From Flammeovirga pacifica (GTDB taxonomy: Bacteria > Bacteroidota > Bacteroidia > Cytophagales > Flammeovirgaceae), in contig NZ_JRYR02000001.1 of NCBI RefSeq assembly GCF_000807855.2, positions 580,462-644,461 of the forward strand: 64,000 bases of DNA, read 5' to 3'. The position numbers and the translations under genes are program-made. Shown in pieces: positions 1 to 8,953 of this stretch. The notes under the pieces were generated by a model that saw only the letters and a program-made list of their open reading frames with translations, was not told the origin of the DNA and did not search any database. Within the stretch, counting starts at the first letter, position 1. Each line of letters starts with the position of its first letter.

Positions 1-32
1 GACCAGGGGGGGTTCGAATCCTGCCATCCCGA
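1..32 (+). tRNA. tRNA 3' end (partial), probably tRNA-Pro
   Basis: The window opens inside a tRNA. A T-loop TTCGAAT (13-19) is followed by CCTGC and the acceptor strand CATCCCG with discriminator A at 32; no CCA is encoded. CATCCCG-A is the usual 3' end of Bacteroidota tRNA-Pro, but the anticodon lies outside the window, so the identity is inferred. The 5' side of the T-stem reads GGGGG and leaves one G-G mismatch against CCTGC, which is odd. Confidence 0.6.
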
Positions 33-52
33 CACGAAGAACCTTAAAGGAT

Positions 53-126
53 GGTCCGATAGCTCAACTGGATAGAGCAACTGCCTTCTAAGCAGTAGGT
101 TCCAGGTTCGAGTCCTGGTCGGATCA
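53..126 (+). tRNA. tRNA-Arg (anticodon TCT)
   Basis: A complete 74-nt cloverleaf can be drawn by hand. The acceptor strands GGTCCGA and TCGGATC pair with one G-T. The D-arm is GCTC/GAGC. The anticodon arm ACTGC-CTTCTAA-GCAGT has anticodon TCT, reading AGA. The T-arm is CCAGG-TTCGAGT-CCTGG and the discriminator is A126. The CCA tail is not encoded. It lies 20 nt after the upstream tRNA, so the two are probably cut from one transcript that ends at the terminator at 140-174. Confidence 0.96.
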
Positions 127-139
127 CAGTGATCTGATT

Positions 140-174
140 AAACCGATAGCATTTATTTGTTATCGGTTTTTTTT
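140..174 (+). terminator. Rho-independent terminator of the tRNA transcript
   Basis: AAACCGATA (140-148) and TATCGGTTT (161-169) form a 9-bp stem followed by a run of T. It lies 13 nt after tRNA-Arg and ends the tRNA transcript before the beta-barrel gene at 250. Confidence 0.85.
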
Positions 175-249
175 ATCTAAATATATTTTCATTGTAGTAT
201 TTATTTGGTTCAGTTTTTTCTATTGATGTGTTGAATATCAATTACAATT

Positions 250-858
250 ATGAAAAAGCTTAACTTTATTTTATTTTTATTATTTATCTCTTCAGTACTT
301 CATGCACAGGATAAGAAATTTTCTTTTGGTTTAGGGCCTGGAGTTTCTATGACTAATTTTAAAAGTGGGTCTGATAAATCTTATGGGACTGGTTTTGATT
401 ATTTTGTCAACTTTTTTTATCATCTAACTCCTAATATTTCTGGTGGAATAGAATATCAAAAAGTTAATGTGGGTTTAAAGTTTGATTATGCCCCATATAA
501 CTTAGCTGATATAGAAAATACAGGTATAACCAATATATCCTTAAAGGGATTGTATCACTTTGGAAATAATGCTTTTAGACCTTATGTAGGTATTGGAGGT
601 GGTTATTACCATGTTAATCCTGGATCTGCTTCCATAGATAACCCCTTACCGATTGGCCCTGAAAAGATAGTATTTGATTTTGAACCAAAGTCAGCAGGTG
701 GATTTGCTCCAGAAGTTGGGGCTTCTTATAAAGGGTTTCAATTGTCAGCTTTATATCATGTTGTAGCTGGTGTCGATACAGAGTTTTCTTCTGATCCTAT
801 TGTATATACAAACTTAGAATTTAGAGCCTCTTACAATATTTATTTTGGCAATAGATAG
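250..858 (+). CDS. Small outer-membrane beta-barrel protein (OmpW/Opa-like fold)
   Basis: This 202-residue protein starts with a clear signal peptide (Lys-Lys, hydrophobic stretch, HAQ cut site near residue 20). The rest is made of alternating, aromatic-rich strands with Gly turns, for example FRPYVGIGGGYYHV, the pattern of small 8-stranded barrels in the PF13505 group. The probable place is the outer membrane; the ligand is unknown. It is related to the next gene (1063-1662): both share the N-terminus, the RPYxGxGxGxYxVxPG segment, an APExG...YHxV block and an Arg C-terminus. It is monocistronic between two terminators. Confidence 0.8.
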   Translation: MKKLNFILFLLFISSVLHAQDKKFSFGLGPGVSMTNFKSGSDKSYGTGFDYFVNFFYHLTPNISGGIEYQKVNVGLKFDYAPYNLADIENTGITNISLKGLYHFGNNAFRPYVGIGGGYYHVNPGSASIDNPLPIGPEKIVFDFEPKSAGGFAPEVGASYKGFQLSALYHVVAGVDTEFSSDPIVYTNLEFRASYNIYFGNR

Positions 859-876
859 TGGTTCATTCATTTATAA

Positions 877-914
877 AAAAGGCCTGTTTATTAAAAGTAA
901 CAGGCCTTTTTTTT
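877..914 (+). terminator. Rho-independent terminator
   Basis: AAAAGGCCTGTT (877-888) and AACAGGCCTTTT (899-910) form a perfect 12-bp stem followed by more T residues. It ends the beta-barrel gene at 250-858. Confidence 0.9.
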
Positions 915-1062
915 GTGATTTAACAAATATTTATGTGCTATTTTGATAGTGTGAGGGTATTTTATATAAATGTTAAAATTCATTAAACAACTCAGCGGGG
1001 ATACTTTTTCGTTTTTAAAAAATACTTAACAACAAATTTTATTATCTCACAAAAATCATATC

Positions 1063-1662
1063 ATGAAAAAGTTAATATTCATCTTATTTCTATCCTTGAT
1101 GGGAATTACAACTTACGCTCAAGATAAATTATTTACAATTGGATTTGGTGGAGGTATCTCCAATGTTTCTGAAAAAGGTACAGATTTAGATATGTACGGG
1201 TTAGGTGGTAATTATCATGCACTAGCATTATTTAATATTACTCCAAAATTATCAATTGGAGCAGAATATAGTGGAACATATGCGGTATTAGCTCCTGAAA
1301 GTTTAGATAAATCAAATTTTGAAGCCACAAAATTCAAACACTTTTCTGGTAAGGTATTGTACAACTTTGGTGAAAGTAGATTAAGACCATATATTGGTTT
1401 TGGAGTTGGTTCTTACAGTGTAACACCTGGTAAAATGAATATCGAAGATAGCAATAACCCTGTAGTATTGACTTTTAATAAATCAACCACGGTGGGTTAT
1501 GCACCAGAATTTGGTGTTAATTTTGGTTGGTTTAGTCTAGCTGCTATTTATCATATTGTTCCAGATGTTGAAGTATACAATGCTGATTATAAAGCAGTAA
1601 ATGTTAATTATAATAGCCTAGAATTTAGAACTACATTCAATATCAACTTTGCACAAAGATAA
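1063..1662 (+). CDS. Small outer-membrane beta-barrel protein, paralogue of the preceding gene
   Basis: This 199-residue secreted protein has a signal peptide ending near YAQ (residue 19) and an all-beta body. It carries the same RPYIGFGVGSYSVTPG-type block and APEFG/YHIV block as the upstream gene, so the two look like a tandem duplication that has diverged strongly. It lies 204 bp downstream of its paralogue and has its own terminator, so the two are transcribed separately. Function beyond an outer-membrane barrel cannot be inferred. Confidence 0.8.
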   Translation: MKKLIFILFLSLMGITTYAQDKLFTIGFGGGISNVSEKGTDLDMYGLGGNYHALALFNITPKLSIGAEYSGTYAVLAPESLDKSNFEATKFKHFSGKVLYNFGESRLRPYIGFGVGSYSVTPGKMNIEDSNNPVVLTFNKSTTVGYAPEFGVNFGWFSLAAIYHIVPDVEVYNADYKAVNVNYNSLEFRTTFNINFAQR

Positions 1663-1681
1663 CAGTAGATATATTGAGAAT

Positions 1682-1720
1682 AAAAAGATCACTTTGTAAT
1701 AACAGAGTGATCTTTTTTTT
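1682..1720 (+). terminator. Rho-independent terminator
   Basis: AAAAAGATCACT (1682-1693) pairs with AGTGATCTTTTT (1706-1717) and a T tract follows. It ends the gene at 1063-1662. Confidence 0.88.
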
Positions 1721-1825
1721 AAAAAATACCTAAAAAGGGGGATGAAATTTCACTATTAAAAATTTATTTTGCAATTGACTTTATATTAAATAATTGCTTT
1801 ATAAATTTACCCAATTACCCAAACT

Positions 1826-3496
1826 ATGATTAAGCAAATTGCTCTTTTTCTGTTATTTACATTCATTTTTATAGGTTGTGAGAATCCTATAGAAGGAGTT
1901 GATGTAAGTGTTTCTCCTGATCTGTTTCAACAGACTGCCCAAGTTCAATTTTTTGATCCATCGGGTCAAGATCAATTAGAAGGAGAAAATGTATTATCAG
2001 TTGAGATATTAGGTGATGATGCCGCAAAATTATTAAATGATGGAGGAGAACCGAATCATTTAATTACTGATGGTATATTATCTTTAGCTGTACGACCTGG
2101 TTTGTCACAAGAAGAACCAATCAGTGTAGTTATAAAAGTAACTGGTGAGAATTATTTGACAACAACTTTGCCTCTTACTATTTATGCAGAAGACACAACA
2201 GTATTAATTACGGCTAATTTAGTCAATCTCAATAATGCTCCTGAAGGTGTGAATGTAGAGAAAATAACAGCACCACTCACAGGAAATACTTTAACAAGCA
2301 ACTTAGAAGTGATCACTAACCCTTCATCTGAAGGAGGAGTATCTTCTAAAGTAATCATTCCTGCAGGAACAACATTTATGGATGCTGATGGTAATCCTAT
2401 CACGGGAACTAACCTGTCTGCCACTTTAGTTAATTTTGATGCTTCTTCCCAATCAGCTTTGTCGTCTTTTCCAGGTGGATTTTCTCCTGTAGGTGTTTTA
2501 AATGAAAATGGAGAAATGGAAGGAGATATAAGTTTTATTACGGCAGGTTTTGCTTCAATAGATATGTATATTGATGGGACAGAAATAAAAGAGTTTTCTC
2601 AACCCATCCAAATTACTACACAAATTAATCAGGATGTTTTGAATCCCGATACTGAAGAAAATATAAAAGTGGGGGATGAGGTTCCTATTTGGTCTTATAG
2701 TAGAGATGATGGTACTTGGGAGTATCATAGTACAGAAACAGTGAGCAGTTCTAATGGATCATTAGAAGTGAATTATACTACTGATCATTTAAGTTGGTAT
2801 AATTTGGATTATTATGGACGTCGTTGTAGTAAGTATATTAGAGTTTATACTCCTCAGCGAGGAAGATGGTGGTGGCCATATACTTGGACACAAAACCCCT
2901 CTTATCAACCGACAACAATTTCCTTTAGTGCTAATAACATTACTCAAAGTAATTCTAGAAGAGTATTGATGTCATTTGTTTGGGCAGGCACAAATCAACC
3001 TATATCATATTCAGCTACAAAGCAACATAATATTTACGATGGAAAGAATTTGAATTTATTAAATGCTCCATTGGGAAGACCTTTAGAATTAGTAATATAC
3101 TCAGGGTTAAGTAGGTACCGACCAGGTGAGATTATCTATAGATCACCTTCTTTTACTAGCTGTTCAAATGCTTTTGTAAATGTTGATGTAAATTCAATAA
3201 TTAGTAAGTTTCCTGAAAAGGTTAATGTAACTGTGAATTATAAAGGTTTTTGCGGAGAAAGGGAAGTAAGAAGATCACAGTATCTTTATATGTACGATGA
3301 TGATTATGGATATTATAGATATGTAGGTTACGTTTATAGAGGTAGAATAACCATAAGAAATATTGAATTAAATAAATCGTATACATTTAGAATGTATTAT
3401 AAAGGAAGAAGATATGAATACCCTATGAGCTTTACGTCTACTTCTGTAAGTGGAGAAGTTCAAGTGCCACAAGAAATTTGTGAAAGATTTTTCTAA
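1826..3496 (+). CDS. Surface lipoprotein of unknown function with Ig-like/all-beta architecture
   Basis: The 556-residue product has a lipoprotein signal peptide with lipobox FIGC (Cys18). What follows is acidic and all-beta. A middle block (about 160-270) contains PAGTTFxDADGNPI. After it comes a segment of the type 'VPIWSYSRDDGTWEYHSTETV...HLSWYNLDYYG', a pattern that recurs in secreted Bacteroidota proteins with carboxypeptidase-regulatory-like or Ig-like repeats. The C-terminal ~220 residues are unusually rich in Tyr and Arg. It is monocistronic with a strong terminator. No enzyme motif was recognised; it is probably a surface-exposed adhesin or binding lipoprotein. Confidence 0.75.
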   Translation: MIKQIALFLLFTFIFIGCENPIEGVDVSVSPDLFQQTAQVQFFDPSGQDQLEGENVLSVEILGDDAAKLLNDGGEPNHLITDGILSLAVRPGLSQEEPISVVIKVTGENYLTTTLPLTIYAEDTTVLITANLVNLNNAPEGVNVEKITAPLTGNTLTSNLEVITNPSSEGGVSSKVIIPAGTTFMDADGNPITGTNLSATLVNFDASSQSALSSFPGGFSPVGVLNENGEMEGDISFITAGFASIDMYIDGTEIKEFSQPIQITTQINQDVLNPDTEENIKVGDEVPIWSYSRDDGTWEYHSTETVSSSNGSLEVNYTTDHLSWYNLDYYGRRCSKYIRVYTPQRGRWWWPYTWTQNPSYQPTTISFSANNITQSNSRRVLMSFVWAGTNQPISYSATKQHNIYDGKNLNLLNAPLGRPLELVIYSGLSRYRPGEIIYRSPSFTSCSNAFVNVDVNSIISKFPEKVNVTVNYKGFCGEREVRRSQYLYMYDDDYGYYRYVGYVYRGRITIRNIELNKSYTFRMYYKGRRYEYPMSFTSTSVSGEVQVPQEICERFF

Positions 3497-3529
3497 GACG
3501 AACTAAATATTTTTAAAATCATTGATTAA

Positions 3530-3567
3530 AAAAAGCTTTTGGGTTTTATATGACCCAAAAGCTTTTT
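3530..3567. terminator. Bidirectional terminator between convergent genes
   Basis: AAAAAGCTTTTGGGT (3530-3544) and ACCCAAAAGCTTTTT (3553-3567) form a 15-bp stem with A and T tracts on both sides. It serves the lipoprotein gene on the plus strand and the 3594-4382 gene on the minus strand. Confidence 0.88.
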
Positions 3568-3593
3568 ATATAAATTGTGTTTTGTTACATTTT

Positions 3594-4382
3594 TTAAAAC
3601 GCATACCCAACCTGAATCACAAACCGGAGACCACCAGACCAGGTACCAAAATCTCCATTGGTCGATATCTCTTTGCCTTCTAAAGCTCCATCTAAAACCG
3701 GAAATTTAGCAACAAGGCTGTCTCTTATTTTGGATAGTACTTCGTCTTCATCATCAATTTCTACATTGGAATCTATTTTTAGTTTTCCTCCATAAAATCC
3801 ATAACCAGGGCCAATCATGATTAAATCAACCGCAATTCTCTTTTTAATAATAAATTGATAGCCTAATTCTACACCTATATTTATGATGTTGACTGAGCCG
3901 TTGAATTCAGCATAGGAGCTAGTAACTGGAGCACCTAAAGAATCAATGAAATTTAAACTGTTTTTAAAGTTATAGCGGTAATAAGCAACATAAGGTCCCC
4001 AATACAACCCATCAGGGGCAAATCCTCTATTTCTTTTTTTGAAATAGCGTCTATAATCGGCCGCAATAGAGAATCCTGAATTATTATGGTCGCGAGCTAC
4101 AAGAGAGTCAGCAATAGCCAAATCACCTAATTTGGGAAAGGTTAATAATCCAACATTAAGAGAGACAGATTCGAAATCACTTATTCTTCGCTCATATCCT
4201 AAAACAAAATTATTACTACCCCATAATAATTGAGGTGTTAGATTATATCGAATAATGTTCTTCCTCATCATTGTAATAGATGAATCATAAGAAAACATTA
4301 ATTCTTTGGAGTTATTTTGACTGAATAGAGGTATTGAAAAATAAAGTAATACGATCGTCAGGCATAATAGTATTTTTTTCAT
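3594..4382 (-). CDS. Secreted outer-membrane beta-barrel protein, unknown function
   Basis: The start at 4382 (MKKILLC...) is chosen because it gives a clean signal peptide ending near LFSQ; an upstream in-frame start would add 14 residues before it. The 262-residue product has an all-beta pattern (NFVLGYERRISDFESVSLNVGL, YWGPYVAYYRYNF, LGYQFIIKKRIAVDLIMIGPGYG) and ends in aromatic VGYAF, the outer-membrane barrel signature. This resembles DUF3575-type barrels but the family is not certain. It begins 56 bp after the DUF445 gene on the same strand and may be cotranscribed with it. Confidence 0.75.
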   Translation of the reverse strand: MKKILLCLTIVLLYFSIPLFSQNNSKELMFSYDSSITMMRKNIIRYNLTPQLLWGSNNFVLGYERRISDFESVSLNVGLLTFPKLGDLAIADSLVARDHNNSGFSIAADYRRYFKKRNRGFAPDGLYWGPYVAYYRYNFKNSLNFIDSLGAPVTSSYAEFNGSVNIINIGVELGYQFIIKKRIAVDLIMIGPGYGFYGGKLKIDSNVEIDDEDEVLSKIRDSLVAKFPVLDGALEGKEISTNGDFGTWSGGLRFVIQVGYAF

Positions 4383-4438
4383 ATAGAGAGAATTAAAGAG
4401 AACAATTGTAGATAAGGTAATCACTTTTCTATTCTAAG

Positions 4439-7400
4439 TTAGTCACTTAATAGAAAATTTACCAATTGAATTAGCCCAAAATCTAACATAGCTCCAATCG
4501 GTAATCCTAGAAAAAATCCATAAATAATTAAGCGATTAAAATAGACCCCAGCAAAGCCGTAAAAGAGCTCTTCAATTTTTTGAGGATCCATCATATTAAT
4601 TTCATTGACAACAATTCCTTTAAAATCAATTTTTCGAATTAATTTACTTGAATGAGGGATGGCTGACTTCATTAACCCTTCAAGCATCTTATCGAGTAAA
4701 TAATCTTTTGTTTCTCTTTTTAAAGAATGATTGAAGTTATCTAAGATGATATGTGATAATCCTCCGCTGATATCTCTAATTTGTTCTTGAACTTTATGAT
4801 TTTCAATAGAGCGATATATTCCTCTTTCTAAATCATGTAGCATTTGTTGCTTATCAAATAAATGGTGTAATCCTTTGTTTCCAATCTCTTTTGATAGAGA
4901 AGAAGCAAGGTGTTTGATCAACTTTTGGAATGACCTCGATCCTAATAATATAGAAAAAGTATTCTGTATACCTTTTTCTAATTCTTTATCGTCTACACCC
5001 TCAAATATATCTTTTACCTTCTTAGAGAGTATGATTTTATTGAAAATGTCAATAATCATTACAAGCAGATCATTTACAATTAAGGCAGATTTTTGCTTGT
5101 CATTTAACTGAATGTCGATATGTGATCGAATAATTTCTATTTCAGGAGCTAAGTTTCGACTTAGAGAATCGTATAACTCTCCTTCTGTGACGTCTCCTAC
5201 GTTTAATATATCTTCAATTTTAGTATTGAAGACTTCATCAACAATCCGATTTAGAACAAATTGAATAGATTTTGTGAGTCTTTGATTTGTTAATAGACTT
5301 TTTACAGTGTCTCTTAAAACATCATTTTGTATACTTATTTCCAATTCTTTTACCTTTGTTTCTTTAGCGATAATGGAAATTTTATGCTGAATTTTCTGAG
5401 TGATTTCTGGTAACCCCCTCAACAATAAATCAGGTACTTTGTTGTTGACCAGGTCTTTGGTTGTTTTTTTGATAATACCCTCATAAAGTACAGATAAACG
5501 GTTTTTGGATTTAGCCGTTTCATAAATTCTCTGAGCAAATTCTTCATCACTCTGATTCATTCTTTTGATGATCATATGCATTAATTGCTCGATCATCCCA
5601 ATACTCTGTTCTTGAAGTAGCTGATAAGGTCTTCCGCCAAATAAATCTCTGATAGGTAAATCTTTTTCAGAATATTTTAATATCTGACGTTCAATTACCT
5701 TAAATATCTTGTCTTGGAAATTAGAATCATTCATCGATTCATCGATGAAACCCCATACTTTTTCTTTTATCTTATTTTTATTGTCATGAAAAAGGGGAAC
5801 TTCATTTAATGTTTTTGATCGATATTGAATTAATTTATCTCTAAAGATCATCTTTAATTCATCAAATAAAGTGTCATCCTGAATCCAATTATTAGTTTTG
5901 GTAATTTGTCTCTTCAGTATTTCTCTTACTCCTTCAAATATTTGCTCTACAAATTTTTCAGGTAGTGCATCTTCAAGCATTAGATCATCTTGCAATAATA
6001 AAATGACTCTTTTTGTGAAATATGCCGAGAGTGTTGTATAAACAATTTCTTTTTGAGAAAGATTAGCAAAAGTATTTTCAAGGGTTTGAGCATCAATATC
6101 AGTGAGTTGATCTAACTCACTTTCCAATGCTTTAATGCTTTTTGATGCATAATCATATCTATGTGTGAATAAATCATTTGCAATTACCTTACTTACTTTT
6201 TTACTGATGTTCTTCTTCTCAGTATCGAGTAACGTATCGATAGTTTTATAATCGCTTTCTACAAAAGTGTTGAAAATTGTAGATTTTAAAGATCCAAGTT
6301 TATCTTCAATGTCAGAGCCAATTGATTCCTCATTAAGTAGTTGTTGTCCAACGAAATCGCCCATGTTTTGTGCGAAATTGGATTGATTACTTGAGATAAC
6401 ACTAGGAGTAAAAGGTAATTTTAAGCCAAATAAATATTTAGGTCTATAAGGTCTAAATATCATTTTAATAGCAATCCAATTGGTTCCTAATCCGGTTACA
6501 CCATAAACACAAGCAATAGTAATAAGTAGGGCAGTGGTACTATCGCCAAAATGTATAAAAGATGTTATTCCTCCTGCAATTGCTCCCAAAATAGCACCAA
6601 AATAAGTAATTGGCTTCATGTTGTTGCCCATAAAACCTTTCACCATTTCAGGTAATTGCTGATGCTTATTATGTAGATTTTGTTCTACAATCCTACTCAC
6701 TTGCCCTTGCATCAATCGATTTATATTTCTATCGATATACCCAATGATAGCATTAGTGAGTTTAAGAGGTAATGATGATATTTTTTCTACCACACCAATT
6801 AGATCGTGGATCGGCCTTTGCTTGGTATCATCACTAATTTTTCTAATTAATTTTGAAGCTAACTTTTTTAATTTTGGCGTTATCTTTTGAATGGATGAAG
6901 GACCAAAATAGTTTGCAAAGTGTTTATTTTTGATCTCCTTCCAAATAGATTTCTCTAAATTAGGAAGAAGAGTTTTCTTTTCGTCGTGAAGCGTTTTATA
7001 GGAATATAATTGGACTTTTTTTCCAAATTTCTCAATGGTTTGATCATTGAATATAGAGTATAGTGGTTGATTCTTGATTCTGTTGATTCTTTCAACTACT
7101 ATTTCTTTTCCTTTATCAGTTGATTTTCTTTGATATAAAAAATCTCTTACTAATTTTTCATCAATTAGATAATGAGTCAGCTGTAGGAGGTCATTTTTTT
7201 GACGTTCAGCTGGCCATAGTTGACCTACTTTTCTTTCTAAAACCACAGACATAGAGTCTGCTCCTTTTCCTAAAAGTTTTTCATCCACTAAAGAAATCAC
7301 TAACTGATGTAAAACCTCAGTTAATTTATCTTGATTAAATTTTTGAAGAAGACTACCTAAACTATGTTCTTTTAGATAGTTAATGATAAAGTCGGTAGCT

Positions 7401-8569
7401 TCTTGTGCTAGTTCTTGAGTTTTTTCATCTGTTTTCTGGTTATTGGCAATTTCTATTATTTTATCTACTACCCCGAATTGTTCAGAGACAGAACTATATA
7501 AAATATTGACAAGCCATTTACCTATGGTTGATGAATTTTCTTCAAAAGATTGGTTGACAAGAGCATTAATTTCAATTCTATTCTCTTGAATCCATTCAAT
7601 AACAGCGTCTAGAAGAATAGGAATATTTTTACGAATGAATTTTTCGAAGTTATCACCTATTGCAGGAGGTAAGATTTGAAAAATACTTGTTTCTTCCTGT
7701 TTTAGAACATCAATAAAAATATAAATCAATCTTCTAAACGGAGCATTTTCACTTGTATTACTTAGCTCTTTAGAAAGCACTTGATGTACTTCGTTAGCAA
7801 TCTTTTGATGATCACCACTACCTAAAATCTCCGAAATCTTCTTTTTAGAAATACTTTCGCTTAACTGAAATATTAATTTCGAGGCTTCTATGTTTTCTAA
7901 AAAGCGATGAATAAATGCATCAATAGGTAACTCTCCATCTTTTAAGGTCTCATGTAACTCATCAAAAAAATGAGTAGTATACGAACTAACACTATCAAAA
8001 ATAATAGGAGAGAAGACATCCGATACTTTTTCTCTTTTGAATTCATGCCAAATATCATTGGATAGAATTTCTAGAAAGTGCTCATCTTTTAGTGTTTCAA
8101 CAGATAAATCATATATAGACTCACTAATGACACTTACTTGCTGTTGAGAAGTGAAATCAGCTATTCTTAATTCTGAAAGTGTGCCGTTAAGTGTTTTTCG
8201 AATAATATCATCTAGCTTATCTTCGATGATTAAAATCAAACGTTCAATTGATTCATCAATTCCGGGTATATCACTAAGTTTTTCGTCTTTAGCAAATTCT
8301 GTTCGTAATTGATTTTCGATAAATTCAGTTAGCATAATTAAAAATGCTTCTCTAAATTTTTCTTTTTTTACTTCTTCACTGATATTATCATGACGGATAA
8401 TTTCTGATTCTACCAGCTGAGAAATATTTTTTATAAAAGTATCTTTTGTTTGTTCAACAATACTAGGTATGCCTAATACTTTTTCAAATAGCATTCGTAA
8501 TGCTAAATCGTTGGTTGTGTATCCTACTACAGCACCTGAGATAATTTTCAGAAATAATTCACTGATCAT
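4439..8569 (-). CDS. Giant DUF445 membrane protein with two tandem DUF445 units
   Basis: The product has 1376 residues, several times the usual ~400 of this family. The ATG at 8569 is chosen because the only upstream start in frame is TTG at 8584. Unit one opens with a membrane helix and GAVVGYTTNDLALRMLF (about 10-27). Unit two opens near residue 655-715 with two helices and GVTGLGTNWIAIKMIFRPYRP. Each is followed by several hundred mostly helical, charged residues. The C-terminus ends in another membrane helix (about 1345-1375). DUF445 proteins (YheB group) are membrane proteins of unknown role. The repeat suggests an internal duplication. It heads a possible two-gene unit with the beta-barrel gene downstream. 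Confidence 0.85.
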   Translation of the reverse strand: MISELFLKIISGAVVGYTTNDLALRMLFEKVLGIPSIVEQTKDTFIKNISQLVESEIIRHDNISEEVKKEKFREAFLIMLTEFIENQLRTEFAKDEKLSDIPGIDESIERLILIIEDKLDDIIRKTLNGTLSELRIADFTSQQQVSVISESIYDLSVETLKDEHFLEILSNDIWHEFKREKVSDVFSPIIFDSVSSYTTHFFDELHETLKDGELPIDAFIHRFLENIEASKLIFQLSESISKKKISEILGSGDHQKIANEVHQVLSKELSNTSENAPFRRLIYIFIDVLKQEETSIFQILPPAIGDNFEKFIRKNIPILLDAVIEWIQENRIEINALVNQSFEENSSTIGKWLVNILYSSVSEQFGVVDKIIEIANNQKTDEKTQELAQEATDFIINYLKEHSLGSLLQKFNQDKLTEVLHQLVISLVDEKLLGKGADSMSVVLERKVGQLWPAERQKNDLLQLTHYLIDEKLVRDFLYQRKSTDKGKEIVVERINRIKNQPLYSIFNDQTIEKFGKKVQLYSYKTLHDEKKTLLPNLEKSIWKEIKNKHFANYFGPSSIQKITPKLKKLASKLIRKISDDTKQRPIHDLIGVVEKISSLPLKLTNAIIGYIDRNINRLMQGQVSRIVEQNLHNKHQQLPEMVKGFMGNNMKPITYFGAILGAIAGGITSFIHFGDSTTALLITIACVYGVTGLGTNWIAIKMIFRPYRPKYLFGLKLPFTPSVISSNQSNFAQNMGDFVGQQLLNEESIGSDIEDKLGSLKSTIFNTFVESDYKTIDTLLDTEKKNISKKVSKVIANDLFTHRYDYASKSIKALESELDQLTDIDAQTLENTFANLSQKEIVYTTLSAYFTKRVILLLQDDLMLEDALPEKFVEQIFEGVREILKRQITKTNNWIQDDTLFDELKMIFRDKLIQYRSKTLNEVPLFHDNKNKIKEKVWGFIDESMNDSNFQDKIFKVIERQILKYSEKDLPIRDLFGGRPYQLLQEQSIGMIEQLMHMIIKRMNQSDEEFAQRIYETAKSKNRLSVLYEGIIKKTTKDLVNNKVPDLLLRGLPEITQKIQHKISIIAKETKVKELEISIQNDVLRDTVKSLLTNQRLTKSIQFVLNRIVDEVFNTKIEDILNVGDVTEGELYDSLSRNLAPEIEIIRSHIDIQLNDKQKSALIVNDLLVMIIDIFNKIILSKKVKDIFEGVDDKELEKGIQNTFSILLGSRSFQKLIKHLASSLSKEIGNKGLHHLFDKQQMLHDLERGIYRSIENHKVQEQIRDISGGLSHIILDNFNHSLKRETKDYLLDKMLEGLMKSAIPHSSKLIRKIDFKGIVVNEINMMDPQKIEELFYGFAGVYFNRLIIYGFFLGLPIGAMLDFGLIQLVNFLLSD

Positions 8570-8953
8570 AGTATAAATTTGCAATAATCGTTGAAAGAAG
8601 CAAAATAATAATCCTTAGAATGAAGAATAATGTACTTCAAATTTTATTTATTAACATAATTCCCTTATTCAATTGATACATACCGTCTTTATTTTCAATT
8701 TTAAAATCATTGTGTCTTTTTAATAATGAAATGGTTAAAAATACGACCTCTGAAAATATGTTAAATGTGTATTTGGCAAACATTCATTTGCACAAAACTG
8801 ATAAGTGTCATTACTACTATCATTATTTCTTTTCTATATTGCAACCGGTTTATGCTAAATGTGACTTAGAAATTTTAATTTATTCGTTCTACTAAATTTT
8901 TTAACTATCATAATTAGCAGGGTTTTAGCAATCGCTAAAAAAGTATACAAACA
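8570..8953. other. Divergent intergenic region, DUF445 gene / sugar permease
   Basis: This 384-bp AT-rich gap holds the promoters of the two divergent genes, but no full TAnnTTTG box was found. One small open frame (8710-8895) has no recognisable protein character. The only structured element is the inverted repeat at 8923-8940. Confidence 0.5.
8923..8940. promoter_or_regulatory. Inverted repeat just upstream of the sugar permease, possible operator
   Basis: TTTTAGC-AATC-GCTAAAA has 7-bp perfect arms and a 4-nt centre. It ends 13 bp before the permease start at 8954. Its size and GC centre suit a LacI-type or similar sugar-responsive operator, or a small hairpin over the translation start. 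No regulator gene is adjacent, so the role is a guess. Confidence 0.4.

Noticed and set aside
2182-2424. 80-codon minus-strand frame inside the lipoprotein gene
   Set aside because: It is antisense to a convincing lipoprotein gene and has no features of its own.
8710-8895. 61-codon open frame in the DUF445/permease gap
   Set aside because: The composition is not protein-like, it has no start signal and nothing supports its expression.
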